Shown here: piece after piece, positions 17,055 to 25,993 of the stretch | How the letters are laid out: each line of letters begins with the position of its first letter | Numbering within the stretch: the stretch's first letter is position 1 | Assembly: GCA_949747775.1 (NCBI GenBank) | Contig: CATKGX010000097.1 | Span: 1-38,468, forward strand | Direction of reading: 5' to 3' | Source of the DNA: an uncultured Clostridia bacterium | Lineage (GTDB): Bacteria > Bacillota > Clostridia > TANB77 > CAG-508 | Length of the DNA: 38,468 nucleotides | Program-made: the position numbers and the translations under genes | The notes under the pieces: generated by a model | The model's database searches: none | What the model saw: only the letters and a program-made list of their open reading frames with translations | Told to the model about the DNA's origin: nothing

Positions 17055-18089
17055 ATGAAAAATATAAAAGATTATAATTTAGAGGAATTAAAAGAAGAAC
17101 TTGAACAAATAGGAGAAAAAAAATATCGTGCAGAGCAGATATTTAAATGGCTATACATAGATAAAGTAAAAGAATTTGATGAAATGACCAATCTTTCATT
17201 AGAACTAAGAAATAAATTAAAAGAAAACTACAGTATGTGTAATTATAAAATATTAAGAAAGCAAGAAGCTTCCGATGGAACCAAAAAATACTTATTTGAT
17301 GTATTAGATGGGAATGCTATAGAAAGTGTTTTAATGCAATATCATCATGGAAAAACAATTTGTGTTTCATCACAAATTGGATGTAAAATGGGATGCAAGT
17401 TTTGTGCGTCTACGGGTATACAGTTTGTAAGAAATTTAACAGCAGGAGAAATTGTAGAGCAAATAATAGCAGTAGAACAAGATATAAATGATAAAATATC
17501 AAATGTAGTGTTTATGGGAATTGGCGAACCGTTTGATAATTATGATAATGTTATGAGAGCGATTAGAATTATCAACCATCAAAAAGGATTAAATATTGGG
17601 GCAAGACATATTAGCATTTCAACAAGTGGATTGGTTCCACGTATTTATGATTTTGCAAACGAAGAACTACAATGTACATTGTCAATTTCACTACATAGTA
17701 GTAATAACGAAAAAAGAAGTAGTATGATGCCAGTCAATAATCGTTATCCAATAGAAGAATTAATGCAGGCATGTAAAGATTATATTGCTAAAACAAATAA
17801 AAGGATATCATTTGAGTATGCTTTAGCCAAAGACAATAATGATAATTTAGACGATGCAAAGGAATTAGTACATTTATTAAAAGGAATGTTATGCCATGTT
17901 AATTTAATTCCAATTAATAAAATAGAAAATGGAAGCTATACCAAAAGTACAAATGAAAATATAATAAAGTTTAGGGACTATCTTAACGAAAAAGGAATTG
18001 TTGCAACAATTAGAAGAGAACTAGGGTCAGATATTGATGCGGCTTGTGGACAACTAAGAAGGAAAAATTTAAAAAATCAGGAGGAGTAG
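17055..18089 (+). CDS. rlmN: 23S rRNA/tRNA adenine-C2 methyltransferase (radical SAM)
   Basis: RlmN methylates A2503 of 23S rRNA and A37 of some tRNAs. A 344-residue protein with the N-terminal helical domain (YRAEQIFKWLY), the radical-SAM cluster cysteines 110, 114 and 117 in GCKMGCKFCAS, GIGEPFDNYDNV, and the resolving Cys331 in DIDAACGQL near the C-terminus. The ATG at 17055 is supported by the upstream promoter and GAAAGTTG. The prpC start lies 5 bases after its stop, giving the conserved rlmN-prpC-prkC order of Bacillus. Confidence 0.96.
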   Translation: MKNIKDYNLEELKEELEQIGEKKYRAEQIFKWLYIDKVKEFDEMTNLSLELRNKLKENYSMCNYKILRKQEASDGTKKYLFDVLDGNAIESVLMQYHHGKTICVSSQIGCKMGCKFCASTGIQFVRNLTAGEIVEQIIAVEQDINDKISNVVFMGIGEPFDNYDNVMRAIRIINHQKGLNIGARHISISTSGLVPRIYDFANEELQCTLSISLHSSNNEKRSSMMPVNNRYPIEELMQACKDYIAKTNKRISFEYALAKDNNDNLDDAKELVHLLKGMLCHVNLIPINKIENGSYTKSTNENIIKFRDYLNEKGIVATIRRELGSDIDAACGQLRRKNLKNQEE

Positions 18090-18094
18090 AAAAT

Positions 18095-18817
18095 ATGGTT
18101 TTTGCGAAAACTGATATCGGAAAAGCAAGAGAACTAAATCAAGACTATTATTATATTTCATCTCCAGAAGATGCAATTAAGCTATATATTTTAGCAGATG
18201 GAATGGGCGGATATAAAGGTGGAGAAGTTGCAAGTGGGCTTGCCACTGAAGCTGTAAAAGAATACATTTATGAAAATTTTGACAAAATAGAAAAGCAAAG
18301 AGATGAGATTTTAAAACTAATTAATGATGCAATGTTATATGCGAATAAAATGGTATATGAAAAATCAAAAGAAGTAGAAGAATTTGAAGGAATGGGTACT
18401 ACTTTAGAGATTTGCTTAATATATAATAATAAGGCATATACTGGACACATTGGCGATAGTAGAATCTATAGAATACGAAAAGGCATTATGAGAAAATTGA
18501 CAAAAGACCATAGCTATGTACAAAAATTAGTAGAAGACGGAAAAATAACAAGAGAAGAAGCAAATACACACCCTAAAAAGAATATGTTAATGAAAGCACT
18601 AGGTTGCATGCCTTTTGTAGAACCAGACATTAGAGCAAGAAACATGGAGCCGAATGATATATTAATTATGTGTTCAGACGGGCTAACCAATATGGTAAAA
18701 GAAGAACAAATTTGCATAGAAGTAACCCAAAACACACAAACAGCGGCAGAAAATCTTGTAAAATTAGCAAATGAATCAGGTGGCTATGACAATATTACAG
18801 TTGTCATCATAATGTAA
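18095..18817 (+). CDS. prpC: PP2C-type Ser/Thr protein phosphatase
   Basis: A 240-residue metal-dependent phosphatase that reverses PrkC phosphorylation. Conserved metal-binding elements are DIGKARELNQD near the N-terminus, LADGMGGYKGGEVAS (about 35-49), GHIGDSRIYRI (about 116-126), LTKDHSY, MCSDGLTNMV and GGYDNITVVII at the end. I use ATG 18095 with GAGGAG 6 bases upstream; the track start at 18044 lies inside rlmN. prkC follows after 14 bases. Confidence 0.95.
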   Translation: MVFAKTDIGKARELNQDYYYISSPEDAIKLYILADGMGGYKGGEVASGLATEAVKEYIYENFDKIEKQRDEILKLINDAMLYANKMVYEKSKEVEEFEGMGTTLEICLIYNNKAYTGHIGDSRIYRIRKGIMRKLTKDHSYVQKLVEDGKITREEANTHPKKNMLMKALGCMPFVEPDIRARNMEPNDILIMCSDGLTNMVKEEQICIEVTQNTQTAAENLVKLANESGGYDNITVVIIM

Positions 18818-18831
18818 GGAGAGAGAATTTT

Positions 18832-20796
18832 ATGAATTTAGAAGGTAGAATAATCGGAAATCGATATGAAATGATAGAAAAAATTGGGAATGGTGGAATG
18901 GCCACTGTATATAAAGCAAAAGATATGACTTTAAAAAGATATGTAGCAGTTAAAGTATTAAGAGATGAATTTACTACTGATGCAGAATTTATTAGAAGAT
19001 TTAATATAGAAGCACAAGCTGCTGCATCACTTGCACAGCCAAACATTGTATCCATTTATGATGTAGGAAATGAGGATAATATTTATTATATTGTAATGGA
19101 ACTAATTCAAGGAAAAACGTTAAAACAAATTATAGATGAAGATGGAGTACTTCCTTGGAAATGGTCATTAAACATTTCTATTCAAATTGCATCAGCATTA
19201 GAAACAGCACATAAAAATAATATTGTACATAGAGATATTAAACCACACAATATTATTATTACAGAAGATGGAATTGCAAAAGTAACAGATTTTGGAATCG
19301 CAAAAGCGGTATCAAATTCTACAATAACAGCTTTTGGAACAACAATTGGGTCTGTACATTACTTTTCACCAGAACATGCAAGAGGAGGATATACAGATGC
19401 AAAATCAGACTTATACTCTTTAGGTGTTGTAATGTACGAAATGCTAACAGGAAGGGTACCTTTTGATGCAGATACACCAGTTTCTGTTGCTTTAAAACAT
19501 ATGCAAGAAGAACCAGTAGAACCAATAAAATTAAATCCTTCTATTCCTTATTCAGTAAACAAAATTATTTTAAAAGCAATGAAAAAGGATACCAATTTAA
19601 GATATCAAACAGCAACAGAAATGTTAAAGGATTTAAGTATGGCGTTAAAAAATCCAGAAGGCAACTTTGTAGATGAAAATAGATTAACAGATGGGTACAC
19701 AAGAGTAATACCAACACTTTCAGACAAAGAAATTAAAACAGAAAGTGAAGCAAAACAAAATACAACTAAGAAGAAAAAAGGAAAAATAGCAACATTTTTT
19801 AAACAGCATCCAACAGCTAAAATATTACTTGTGATAGCAATTGTTATATTAATTCCAGTAGCTGCATTCTTTGGAGTACAAGGAGCACTAAACATAGGAA
19901 GAGAAAAAGATGTACAACTTCCTAACTTTGTAGAAATGACAAGAGAACAAGCCGAAGAAAAAGCAAAGGAATTAAACATAGAACTACAAATAGAAGAACA
20001 ATTTGATAAGGAAATAGAGGCAGGAAAATTTATATCACAAGAACCTGGCTATATGGAAAATTATACAGTAAAAGAGAATTCTGTTGTAAAACTTGTTATT
20101 AGCAAAGGAAGCAACACAAAAGTTGTTCCAAAGGTAGCAGGAGAAGAATACGAAGATGCAGTAAAAATGATAGAAGAACAAGAACTTGTAGTAGAAAAAA
20201 TAGAAGAGGCAAGCAGTAAAGTAGAAAAAGGAATTGTTATTAGGCAAGAACCAGAACAAGAGTCAGAAGTAAATGCTGGTGAAACTGTAAAAGTATATGT
20301 AAGTACAGGAATTAAACAAATTACCATGGAATATGTAGTAAGTGAAAAAGAAGCAGATGCTAAGAAAAAACTAAAAAATGCAGGCTTTAAAGTAACTGTT
20401 GTTTATGAAGAAGATACATCAAAAGATGATGGAGTTGTTTTAAAACAAAGTATTGGTACAGGGGAACAAGTAGATGAAGGAACAAATGTTACTTTAACAG
20501 TGAATAAAATAGCAAAACTAAAACAAGGAATTGTTAACATTAATTTAAAATCATTAATTAATGGTGTAATAGAAAAAGATGAAGAAGGAAATGAAATTAA
20601 TCCAAATGTACAAGTAGAAATACGAGTAAATGATGAAACAGTATACAAACAACAACATAGAAAAGATACAATGAACATTAATAAAGAAATAACAGGAAAA
20701 GGAACTGTTACTGTTAAAGTATTTGTAGATGGCGTAAAAGAAGCTGAAGAAACACTAAATTTAAATGATTCAAAACCAGTTTTAAATATAGATTAA
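18832..20796 (+). CDS. prkC: PASTA-domain Ser/Thr protein kinase
   Basis: A 654-residue eukaryotic-like kinase controlling growth, wall metabolism and spore germination. The kinase domain has the glycine loop IGNGGMATVYKAKD (about 17-30), the VAIK-like Lys in YVAVKVL, catalytic HRDIKPHN (His133-Asp135) and DFGIAKA. A juxtamembrane basic stretch precedes a single membrane helix (ILLVIAIVILIPVAAFFGVQ, about 331-350). Three PASTA repeats follow (start near LPNFVEMTREQAEEKA, VVPKVAGEEYEDAVKM, and MEYVVSEKEADAKKKL), which bind muropeptides or lipid II. A further C-terminal Ig-like tail (IVNINLKSLINGV onward) is present. It pairs with PrpC just upstream. A terminator follows. Confidence 0.96.
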   Translation: MNLEGRIIGNRYEMIEKIGNGGMATVYKAKDMTLKRYVAVKVLRDEFTTDAEFIRRFNIEAQAAASLAQPNIVSIYDVGNEDNIYYIVMELIQGKTLKQIIDEDGVLPWKWSLNISIQIASALETAHKNNIVHRDIKPHNIIITEDGIAKVTDFGIAKAVSNSTITAFGTTIGSVHYFSPEHARGGYTDAKSDLYSLGVVMYEMLTGRVPFDADTPVSVALKHMQEEPVEPIKLNPSIPYSVNKIILKAMKKDTNLRYQTATEMLKDLSMALKNPEGNFVDENRLTDGYTRVIPTLSDKEIKTESEAKQNTTKKKKGKIATFFKQHPTAKILLVIAIVILIPVAAFFGVQGALNIGREKDVQLPNFVEMTREQAEEKAKELNIELQIEEQFDKEIEAGKFISQEPGYMENYTVKENSVVKLVISKGSNTKVVPKVAGEEYEDAVKMIEEQELVVEKIEEASSKVEKGIVIRQEPEQESEVNAGETVKVYVSTGIKQITMEYVVSEKEADAKKKLKNAGFKVTVVYEEDTSKDDGVVLKQSIGTGEQVDEGTNVTLTVNKIAKLKQGIVNINLKSLINGVIEKDEEGNEINPNVQVEIRVNDETVYKQQHRKDTMNINKEITGKGTVTVKVFVDGVKEAEETLNLNDSKPVLNID

Positions 20797-20829
20797 TGTC
20801 ACAAGGGATGGGGCATTTTGACATAGGAA

Positions 20830-20862
20830 AAAATACTAGCATAAAAAATGTGCTAGTATTTT
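20830..20862 (+). terminator. Intrinsic terminator after prkC
   Basis: AAAATACTAGCA and TGCTAGTATTTT form a 12-bp stem ending in a T run. Confidence 0.85.
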
Positions 20863-20920
20863 ACTTTTGGAAAATGTATGATAGAATATAAAAAGAAAAT
20901 AAAATAAGTGGAGGAGAAAA

Positions 20921-21808
20921 TTGCTAAAAGGAATCGTTATTAGTAATGTATCAGATTTATATCATATAGAAACAGAAGCAGGAAGTGTATATAATTGTAA
21001 TGCAAGGGGAAAGTTTAAAAGTAATGAGATTAGTCCTGTAACAGGAGACAAAGTGGAAATTGAAATCATAGATGATGAAAAAAAGACAGGAATTATTAAC
21101 AAAATAGAAGATAGAACAAACTATATTAAAAGACCTAAAATGGCAAATTTGTCTCAAATGATATTAGTGGTGTCAGCAAAACTACCAAAACCAGATTTAG
21201 AGTTGCTAGATAAACAACTGGTGTATGCAGAATATTTAAACATCCATCCTATTATATGCTTTAATAAAGTAGATTTAGTAGATGATGAGTTAATAGAAAA
21301 TATGGCAAATGTATATAGAAAAATAGGTTACACAGTTATAAAAACGAATGCCAAAGAAGAGGTAGGAATAGATACTTTAAAACAAATGCTAAAAGGGCAT
21401 ATAACAGCGTTTTCAGGAAATTCAGGGGTAGGAAAATCTACGCTAATTAATGGCATATTTGGTAAAGATAAGGCACAAGAGGGGTTAGTTAGTCACAAAA
21501 ATAAAAGAGGCAAAAACACAACAACACAAGTATATTTATATAAAATAGAAGATAATACCTATATTGCAGATACGCCAGGTTTTTCAACATTAGATATTAG
21601 CGAAATTGAATCAGAATACTTATGTCACTATTTTGTAGAATTTGTACCATATATAGAAAAATGTGAATTTGTGGGTTGTAGTCATGTAAAAGAGCAAAAT
21701 TGTGGAATTAAAATGGGCTTAGAAGCAGGAAAAATAGATAAAGGTAGATATGATAGATATTGCAAAATATATCAAGATTTAAAAGAAAAGGAGGAAAGAA
21801 AATGGTAG
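20921..21808 (+). CDS. rsgA: Ribosome small-subunit biogenesis GTPase RsgA
   Basis: A circularly permuted GTPase checking 30S subunit maturation. A 295-residue protein with an N-terminal OB fold (PVTGDKVEIEII), NKVD (G4) preceding the P-loop SGNSGVGKSTLINGI (G1), TTTQ (G2) and DTPGF (G3), the order diagnostic of the permuted family. The C-terminal zinc site is CEFVGCSHVKEQNCGIK. Translation starts at TTG 20921, supported by GGAGGAG 7 bases earlier. It overlaps rpe by 7 bases, so the two are coupled. Same neighbourhood as in Bacillus (prkC-rsgA-rpe). Confidence 0.95.
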   Translation: MLKGIVISNVSDLYHIETEAGSVYNCNARGKFKSNEISPVTGDKVEIEIIDDEKKTGIINKIEDRTNYIKRPKMANLSQMILVVSAKLPKPDLELLDKQLVYAEYLNIHPIICFNKVDLVDDELIENMANVYRKIGYTVIKTNAKEEVGIDTLKQMLKGHITAFSGNSGVGKSTLINGIFGKDKAQEGLVSHKNKRGKNTTTQVYLYKIEDNTYIADTPGFSTLDISEIESEYLCHYFVEFVPYIEKCEFVGCSHVKEQNCGIKMGLEAGKIDKGRYDRYCKIYQDLKEKEERKW

Positions 21809-22461
21809 AGGTATCAACTTCAATTTTAAATGTAAAAAAAGAAGAGGCACTAAAAACATTATACAATTTAGAAACAGCGAAAACAGACTATTTTCATATA
21901 GATGTCATGGACGGAAAATTTGTAGAAAATAGTACAAACGAACTTATGCTAGAATACTGCGAATATTTAAATAGTATTACCAATGTACCATTAGACGTTC
22001 ATTTAATGGTAGAAGGCGTAGAAGATTACATTAAAAGTTATTTGGCATTTGAACCAAATAGTATCACAGTTCATTACGAAGCGGCTAAAAATATAGAAGA
22101 ATTGAAAAACTGGCTTAATCAAATTAAAGAAAATAATTGCAAAGCAGGAGTAAGTATAAAGCCAAATACAAAGGTAGAAGAAATATATCCTATATTACCG
22201 TATGTTCATACAGTATTGGTAATGACAGTAGAGCCAGGAAAAGGAGGACAAAAGTTAATTCCAGAAACAATAGAAAAGATAAAACAATTAAAGGAATATA
22301 TAGAAAATAGTGGGTTAGAAGTTGACATAGAGGTAGATGGAGGAATTAACCTAGAAAATGTGCAAGAAGTAAAAGATGCTGGTTGCAACATTATTGTTGC
22401 GGGAACAGCAATTATTCATACAGAAAATTATGCAGAAGCAATTAAGAAATTAAAACAGTAA
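21802..22461 (+). CDS. rpe: Ribulose-phosphate 3-epimerase
   Basis: Interconverts ribulose-5-phosphate and xylulose-5-phosphate. A 219-residue TIM barrel with the metal-ligand segments STSILN, DVMDGKFVEN (His/Asp region FHIDVMDG), VHLMVEG, TVEPGKGGQKLIP and EVDGGINLENV, plus the phosphate-binding end VAGTAI. I use ATG 21802 with AGGAGG upstream; the track's 21760 start lies in rsgA. A strong bidirectional terminator follows. Confidence 0.95.
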   Translation: MVEVSTSILNVKKEEALKTLYNLETAKTDYFHIDVMDGKFVENSTNELMLEYCEYLNSITNVPLDVHLMVEGVEDYIKSYLAFEPNSITVHYEAAKNIEELKNWLNQIKENNCKAGVSIKPNTKVEEIYPILPYVHTVLVMTVEPGKGGQKLIPETIEKIKQLKEYIENSGLEVDIEVDGGINLENVQEVKDAGCNIIVAGTAIIHTENYAEAIKKLKQ

Positions 22462-22475
22462 ATGTATATGTAACA

Positions 22476-22518
22476 AAAATGCAGTTAAAAGTTTCATAGA
22501 AACTTCTAACTGCATTTT
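22476..22518. terminator. Bidirectional terminator between rpe and orphan B
   Basis: AAAATGCAGTTAAAAGTTT pairs with AAACTTCTAACTGCATTTT (one mismatch) around a five-base loop. Confidence 0.85.
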
Positions 22519-22539
22519 GCAACAAATTATGTGAGGACG

Positions 22540-23121
22540 TTACTCAAACGGATCATAGTTAAAATCATCAGGTCCCCACCTATGAGGTTCTCTAACAATA
22601 ACTTCAGGAATTTCTAAAGCGTCATTTAATAAATGAGCAACATTGGTTAGTTCTTTTTCTAATGAATCAATTTGAGAGCGTAATTTTCTTTCCGCTTGCT
22701 CTAAATATTTTGCTGTGGAACGCAATTCGTTTAATTTTTCCTTTTGATAATCTACTTCTGCTTGACGATCAGGAGGGATCGGAAGAGAAGCTTTAAGGTC
22801 AACTTTTTCTTGTTTCTCAAAAATGTAATAAGAAGCTCCTTTATGCTTAAGAGTAGCAACAAAGTCTTGTGGCTTTTCGGAATGTTCATCGCAAAGGCAA
22901 CATTTATAATAAGTAGATGTTGGTGTTATGTAACTACCAAAAGGCCCGAAGTGTTGAATTCGATAAAAAACATGATTACAGTTGTGTTGCCAATTTTGAA
23001 GAAAAATATGATATTCTTTCCACTTTTCTTTTCTTTGTTTTTCAATAGTTTCAAGCTGATTTTTCATTTCCACAAGTTGCTTAATCCGAGCTTTAACCTG
23101 TTCAATAAGTTGTTGTTCCAT
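22540..23121 (-). CDS. GC-rich orphan protein B, coiled-coil with Cys/His cluster
   Basis: A 193-residue protein not recognised as any family. Residues 1-40 and about 125-170 form charged coiled coils (LIEQVKARIKQLVEMKNQLETI; EQAERKLRSQIDSLEKEL). Between them lies CNHVFYRIQHF ... YKCCLCDEHSE, a Cys/His spacing that could bind zinc. ATG 23121 is chosen because AGAAGG lies about 8 bases upstream and TATAAT precedes it; the track start at 23376 lies inside the divergent RhuM-Fic gene. Codon use is richer in G+C than the neighbours and one in-frame CGG (ARI) is read as sense. Acquired gene suspected. Confidence 0.65.
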   Translation of the reverse strand: MEQQLIEQVKARIKQLVEMKNQLETIEKQRKEKWKEYHIFLQNWQHNCNHVFYRIQHFGPFGSYITPTSTYYKCCLCDEHSEKPQDFVATLKHKGASYYIFEKQEKVDLKASLPIPPDRQAEVDYQKEKLNELRSTAKYLEQAERKLRSQIDSLEKELTNVAHLLNDALEIPEVIVREPHRWGPDDFNYDPFE

Positions 23122-23170
23122 AAATACATACCTTCTTTCATAAATTATTATAAAAAGGAAGTGTGTTCTT

Positions 23171-24115
23171 ATGGACGAAAAAAAGAATGAAATTATTTTG
23201 TTTGAAAACCAAGGAGTAAAGTTAGAAGTAAATTTAAAAGAAGAAACGGTATGGCTTACCCAAGCACAAATGGAAGAATTATTTGATGTAAAACATGCAA
23301 CTATAAGTGAACATATTAATAACATTTTTAAAGAAGAAGAACTTGAAGAAAAAACTTCTGTCGGAATTTCCGACAAAAGTACAGGAGGAAGAAGAGCTAA
23401 AATATATAATTTAGATGTAATTATATCTGTGGGATATAGGGTTAAATCGAAAAATGGTGTAATTTTTAGACAATGGGCAAACAGAATACTAAAAGATTAT
23501 ATGTTAAAAGGATATGCCGTAAATCAGAGAAGATTAGAATATTTAGAAAAAACAATTAAGCTTATTGATATAGCAAATAGAATAGATGAAAGATTAGAAG
23601 GAAATGATGCAAAAGAAATATTAAAAGTAATTGGAGATTATTCAAAAGCACTTGATTTACTTGATGACTATGACCATAGAACACTAAAGAAAATAGATGG
23701 AAATATAGATGAAAGAAGAATTAAGTATAGTGAATGTATAGAAATTATAAATAAGTTAAGATTTAATGAAGAAAGTTCATTATTTGCAGTAGAACGAGAT
23801 AAAGGATTAGAGTCAATTATAGGCAATATTTATCAAAGTTTTGCAGGACGAGATATATACAAGAGTATAGAAGAAAAGGGAGCAAATTTCTTTTATTTAA
23901 TAGTAAAAAATCATGTATTTACAGATGGAAATAAACGAATTGCAGCCACCTTATTTATATACTTTTTAAACTTTTATGGAATATTATACAAAGATGGGAA
24001 ACAAACAATAGATAATAATACACTAGCAGCACTAACTTTATTAATAGCAGAATCAAACCCAAAAGAGAAAGATGTAATTATAGATTTAGTAATGAATTTT
24101 CTAAATAATGATTGA
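23171..24115 (+). CDS. RhuM-Fic fusion protein
   Basis: A 314-residue protein. The N-terminal half is the RhuM (virulence-associated, HTH-like) domain: VWLTQAQMEELFDVKHATISEHINNIFKEEEL and the GGRRAKIYNLDVIISVGYRVKS, FRQWANRILKDYML signatures. The C-terminal half is a Fic/Doc domain with HVFTDGNKRIAATLF (His248), agreeing with the HxFx(D/E)GNxR motif of enzymes that attach AMP or phosphate groups to target proteins. Such fusions occur in mobile or defence-associated regions. It is AT-rich like the chromosome. The ATG overlaps the promoter region of divergent orphan B. No antitoxin gene is recognised beside it. Confidence 0.88.
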   Translation: MDEKKNEIILFENQGVKLEVNLKEETVWLTQAQMEELFDVKHATISEHINNIFKEEELEEKTSVGISDKSTGGRRAKIYNLDVIISVGYRVKSKNGVIFRQWANRILKDYMLKGYAVNQRRLEYLEKTIKLIDIANRIDERLEGNDAKEILKVIGDYSKALDLLDDYDHRTLKKIDGNIDERRIKYSECIEIINKLRFNEESSLFAVERDKGLESIIGNIYQSFAGRDIYKSIEEKGANFFYLIVKNHVFTDGNKRIAATLFIYFLNFYGILYKDGKQTIDNNTLAALTLLIAESNPKEKDVIIDLVMNFLNND

Positions 24116-24177
24116 TAGACATCTCAGTGATAACTTACATGTATACTGTAGGGTAGATAAAAAATTGCTAATTAATA

Positions 24178-24205
24178 TTGACAAAATAAAATTAAATGAT
24201 AAAAT
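24178..24205 (+). promoter_or_regulatory. pyrG promoter
   Basis: TTGACA (24178-24183) and TAAAAT (24200-24205) are 16 bases apart. The start would fall near 24212, leaving a leader of about 110 bases that contains a terminator. Confidence 0.6.
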
Positions 24206-24225
24206 AAGAATATCGAAAAAACAGG

Positions 24226-24287
24226 AAAAATGGACTAAAAAAAAAACTGATTTTGCAGTTTTTGATTTTAGTCTATTTTTGTTTTTT
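24226..24287 (+). terminator. Terminator-like hairpin in the pyrG leader (possible attenuator)
   Basis: AAAAATGGACTAAAA pairs with TTTTAGTCTATTTTT, and within it AAAAACTG pairs with CAGTTTTT. It is followed by GTTTTTT. It sits between the promoter and pyrG, as the pyrG attenuators of other Firmicutes do, although the GGGC start needed for the Bacillus mechanism is not seen. It could instead simply end the RhuM-Fic transcript. Confidence 0.6.
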
Positions 24288-24323
24288 AAAGAAATAGAGC
24301 CAATATAAAGGGAGGTAATAAAG

Positions 24324-25938
24324 TTGAAAACAAAGTATATTTTTGTAACAGGTGGAGTGGTATCAGGTTTGGGAAAAGGAATTACAGCAGCGTCTTTGGG
24401 AAGATTATTAAAAAATAGAGGATATAAAGTAGTAAATCAAAAGTTTGATCCATACTTAAATGTAGACCCAGGAACGATGAGCCCTTATGAACATGGAGAA
24501 GTGTTTGTAACAGATGATGGAGCAGAAACAGACTTAGATTTAGGACATTACGAAAGATTTACAGATGAGAGTTTAAATAAAAATTGTAGTGTTACTATGG
24601 GAAAAATTTATCAGGAAGTGATTAAAAGAGAAAGAAGGGGAGACTACCTTGGAAAAACAGTACAAGTAATTCCACATGTAACTAATATGATAAAAGAAAA
24701 GATTTATTCATTTGAGGATAAAGATGTTGACATTGTTATTACAGAAATTGGAGGAACAGTAGGAGATATAGAAGGCTTATCCATTATAGAAGCAATTAGG
24801 CAAGTGGGACTAGAAAATGCAGCAGAAGATGTTATTTATGTGCATGTTACTTTATTACCATATATTAGTGGTTCAAATGAGCTAAAGTCAAAGCCAACTC
24901 AGCATTCTGTAAAAGAACTTCAGTCATTTGGAATAAAACCAGATATATTAGTTTGCAGAACAGAAATAGATATACCAGATAATTTAAGAGAAAAAATAGC
25001 ATTATTTTGCAATGTACGAAAGACAAGTGTTATTGCCAATAAAACAGCTTCTTGCTTGTATGAAGTGCCACTAGTATTAGAAGAAGAGGGCTTAGCCAAA
25101 GCAGTATGTAGTCATCTGCACTTAGAACATTGTGAAGCAAATAATCAAGAATGGGAGGAAATGATAGAAAAAGTAAAGAATCTTCCTAATAAAGAAGTAA
25201 TGGTAGGAATTATTGGAAAGTATGTAAAATTAGAAGACTCGTATATATCTGTTATTGAGAGCTTACATCATGCAGGGTTTGAAAATAATATAAAAGTAAA
25301 ACCAAAATTAATTGATTGTGAAGGCGTAACTGAGCAAAACGCAAAAGAGATATTAAAAGATTGCCAAGGAATTATTGTACCAGGAGGATTTGGAAATAGA
25401 GGAATTGAAGGTAAAATTCAAACGATTAAATATGCAAGAGAAAATAACATACCATTTTTGGGAATATGCTTAGGGATGCAAATGGCTGTTGTAGAATTTG
25501 CAAGAGATGTGTTAAAAATAGAAAAGGCAAATTCTGAGGAATTTGATGAAATTTGTGAAGAGCCTGTTATACATATTATGTATGATCAAAAAGATGTTAC
25601 CAAAAAAGGAGGGACAATGCGACTTCGGAAGTTATCCATGTGTGATAAAAAAAGGAAGTCTTGCAGAAAAAGTATATAAAGAGGCAAATATAGCAGAAAG
25701 ACATAGACATAGATTTGAATATAATAATCAGTATAAAGAACAAATGGAAGAAGCGGGACTAACTGTTTCTGGAACATCTCCTGATGGAAAATTAGTTGAA
25801 ATTGTAGAAATACAAGCTCACCCATTTTTTATTGCAACTCAATTTCATCCTGAATTAAAATCAAGACCAGATAGACCAGCACCACTATTTGTAGAACTAG
25901 TAAGGGCAATAAAAAAACAGGTAAATTCAAAAGGATAA
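24324..25938 (+). CDS. pyrG: CTP synthase, read through a +1 frameshift
   Basis: PyrG makes CTP from UTP with glutamine. The synthase domain shows [48 protein letters not shown] and [10 protein letters not shown]. The GATase domain has [11 protein letters not shown] and the catalytic Cys382 in GICLGMQ. The track splits it (24324-25679 and 25543-25938). In zero frame GGTMRL is followed by RKLSMCDKK and a stop; in +1 frame it continues [17 protein letters not shown] and reaches [10 protein letters not shown], which holds the catalytic His and Glu. Omitting C25626 in CTT-CGG-AAG gives 434 + 103 codons, a 537-residue protein, the standard length. Without the shift glutaminase activity is impossible. 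Start is TTG 24324 after GGGAGG. Confidence 0.93.
25623..25629 (+). other. +1 recoding site CTT-CGG-A in pyrG
   Basis: CGG at 25626-25628 is the only in-frame CGG found by eye in pyrG. Skipping C restores the conserved MRLG. The 7-base core CTTCGGA is identical to that in mfd. AAAGGAGGG lies 9 bases upstream of CTT. Confidence 0.75.
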
Positions 25939-25945
25939 TTGCCAT

Positions 25946-25987
25946 AAATAAAAAGTATGAAATTTTTACATTTCATACTTTTTATTT
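25946..25987. terminator. Bidirectional terminator between pyrG and the polymer-forming membrane protein gene
   Basis: AAATAAAAAGTATGAAA pairs with TTTCATACTTTTTATTT around an eight-base loop. Confidence 0.9.
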
Positions 25988-25993
25988 AAATAT

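Noticed and set aside
22744-23190. Plus-strand 148-residue ORF
   Set aside because: It is opposite orphan B and has no RBS or family resemblance.
24108-24308. 66-residue ORF between the Fic gene and pyrG
   Set aside because: It has no RBS, spans the pyrG promoter and the leader hairpin, and its composition is low-complexity Lys/Phe.
25623-25629. Pure prfB-type P-site slippage on CTT
   Set aside because: It would suit mfd and pyrG (CUU to UUC) but not ATG in mtaB or GTT in nfeD, so it cannot be the common cause.
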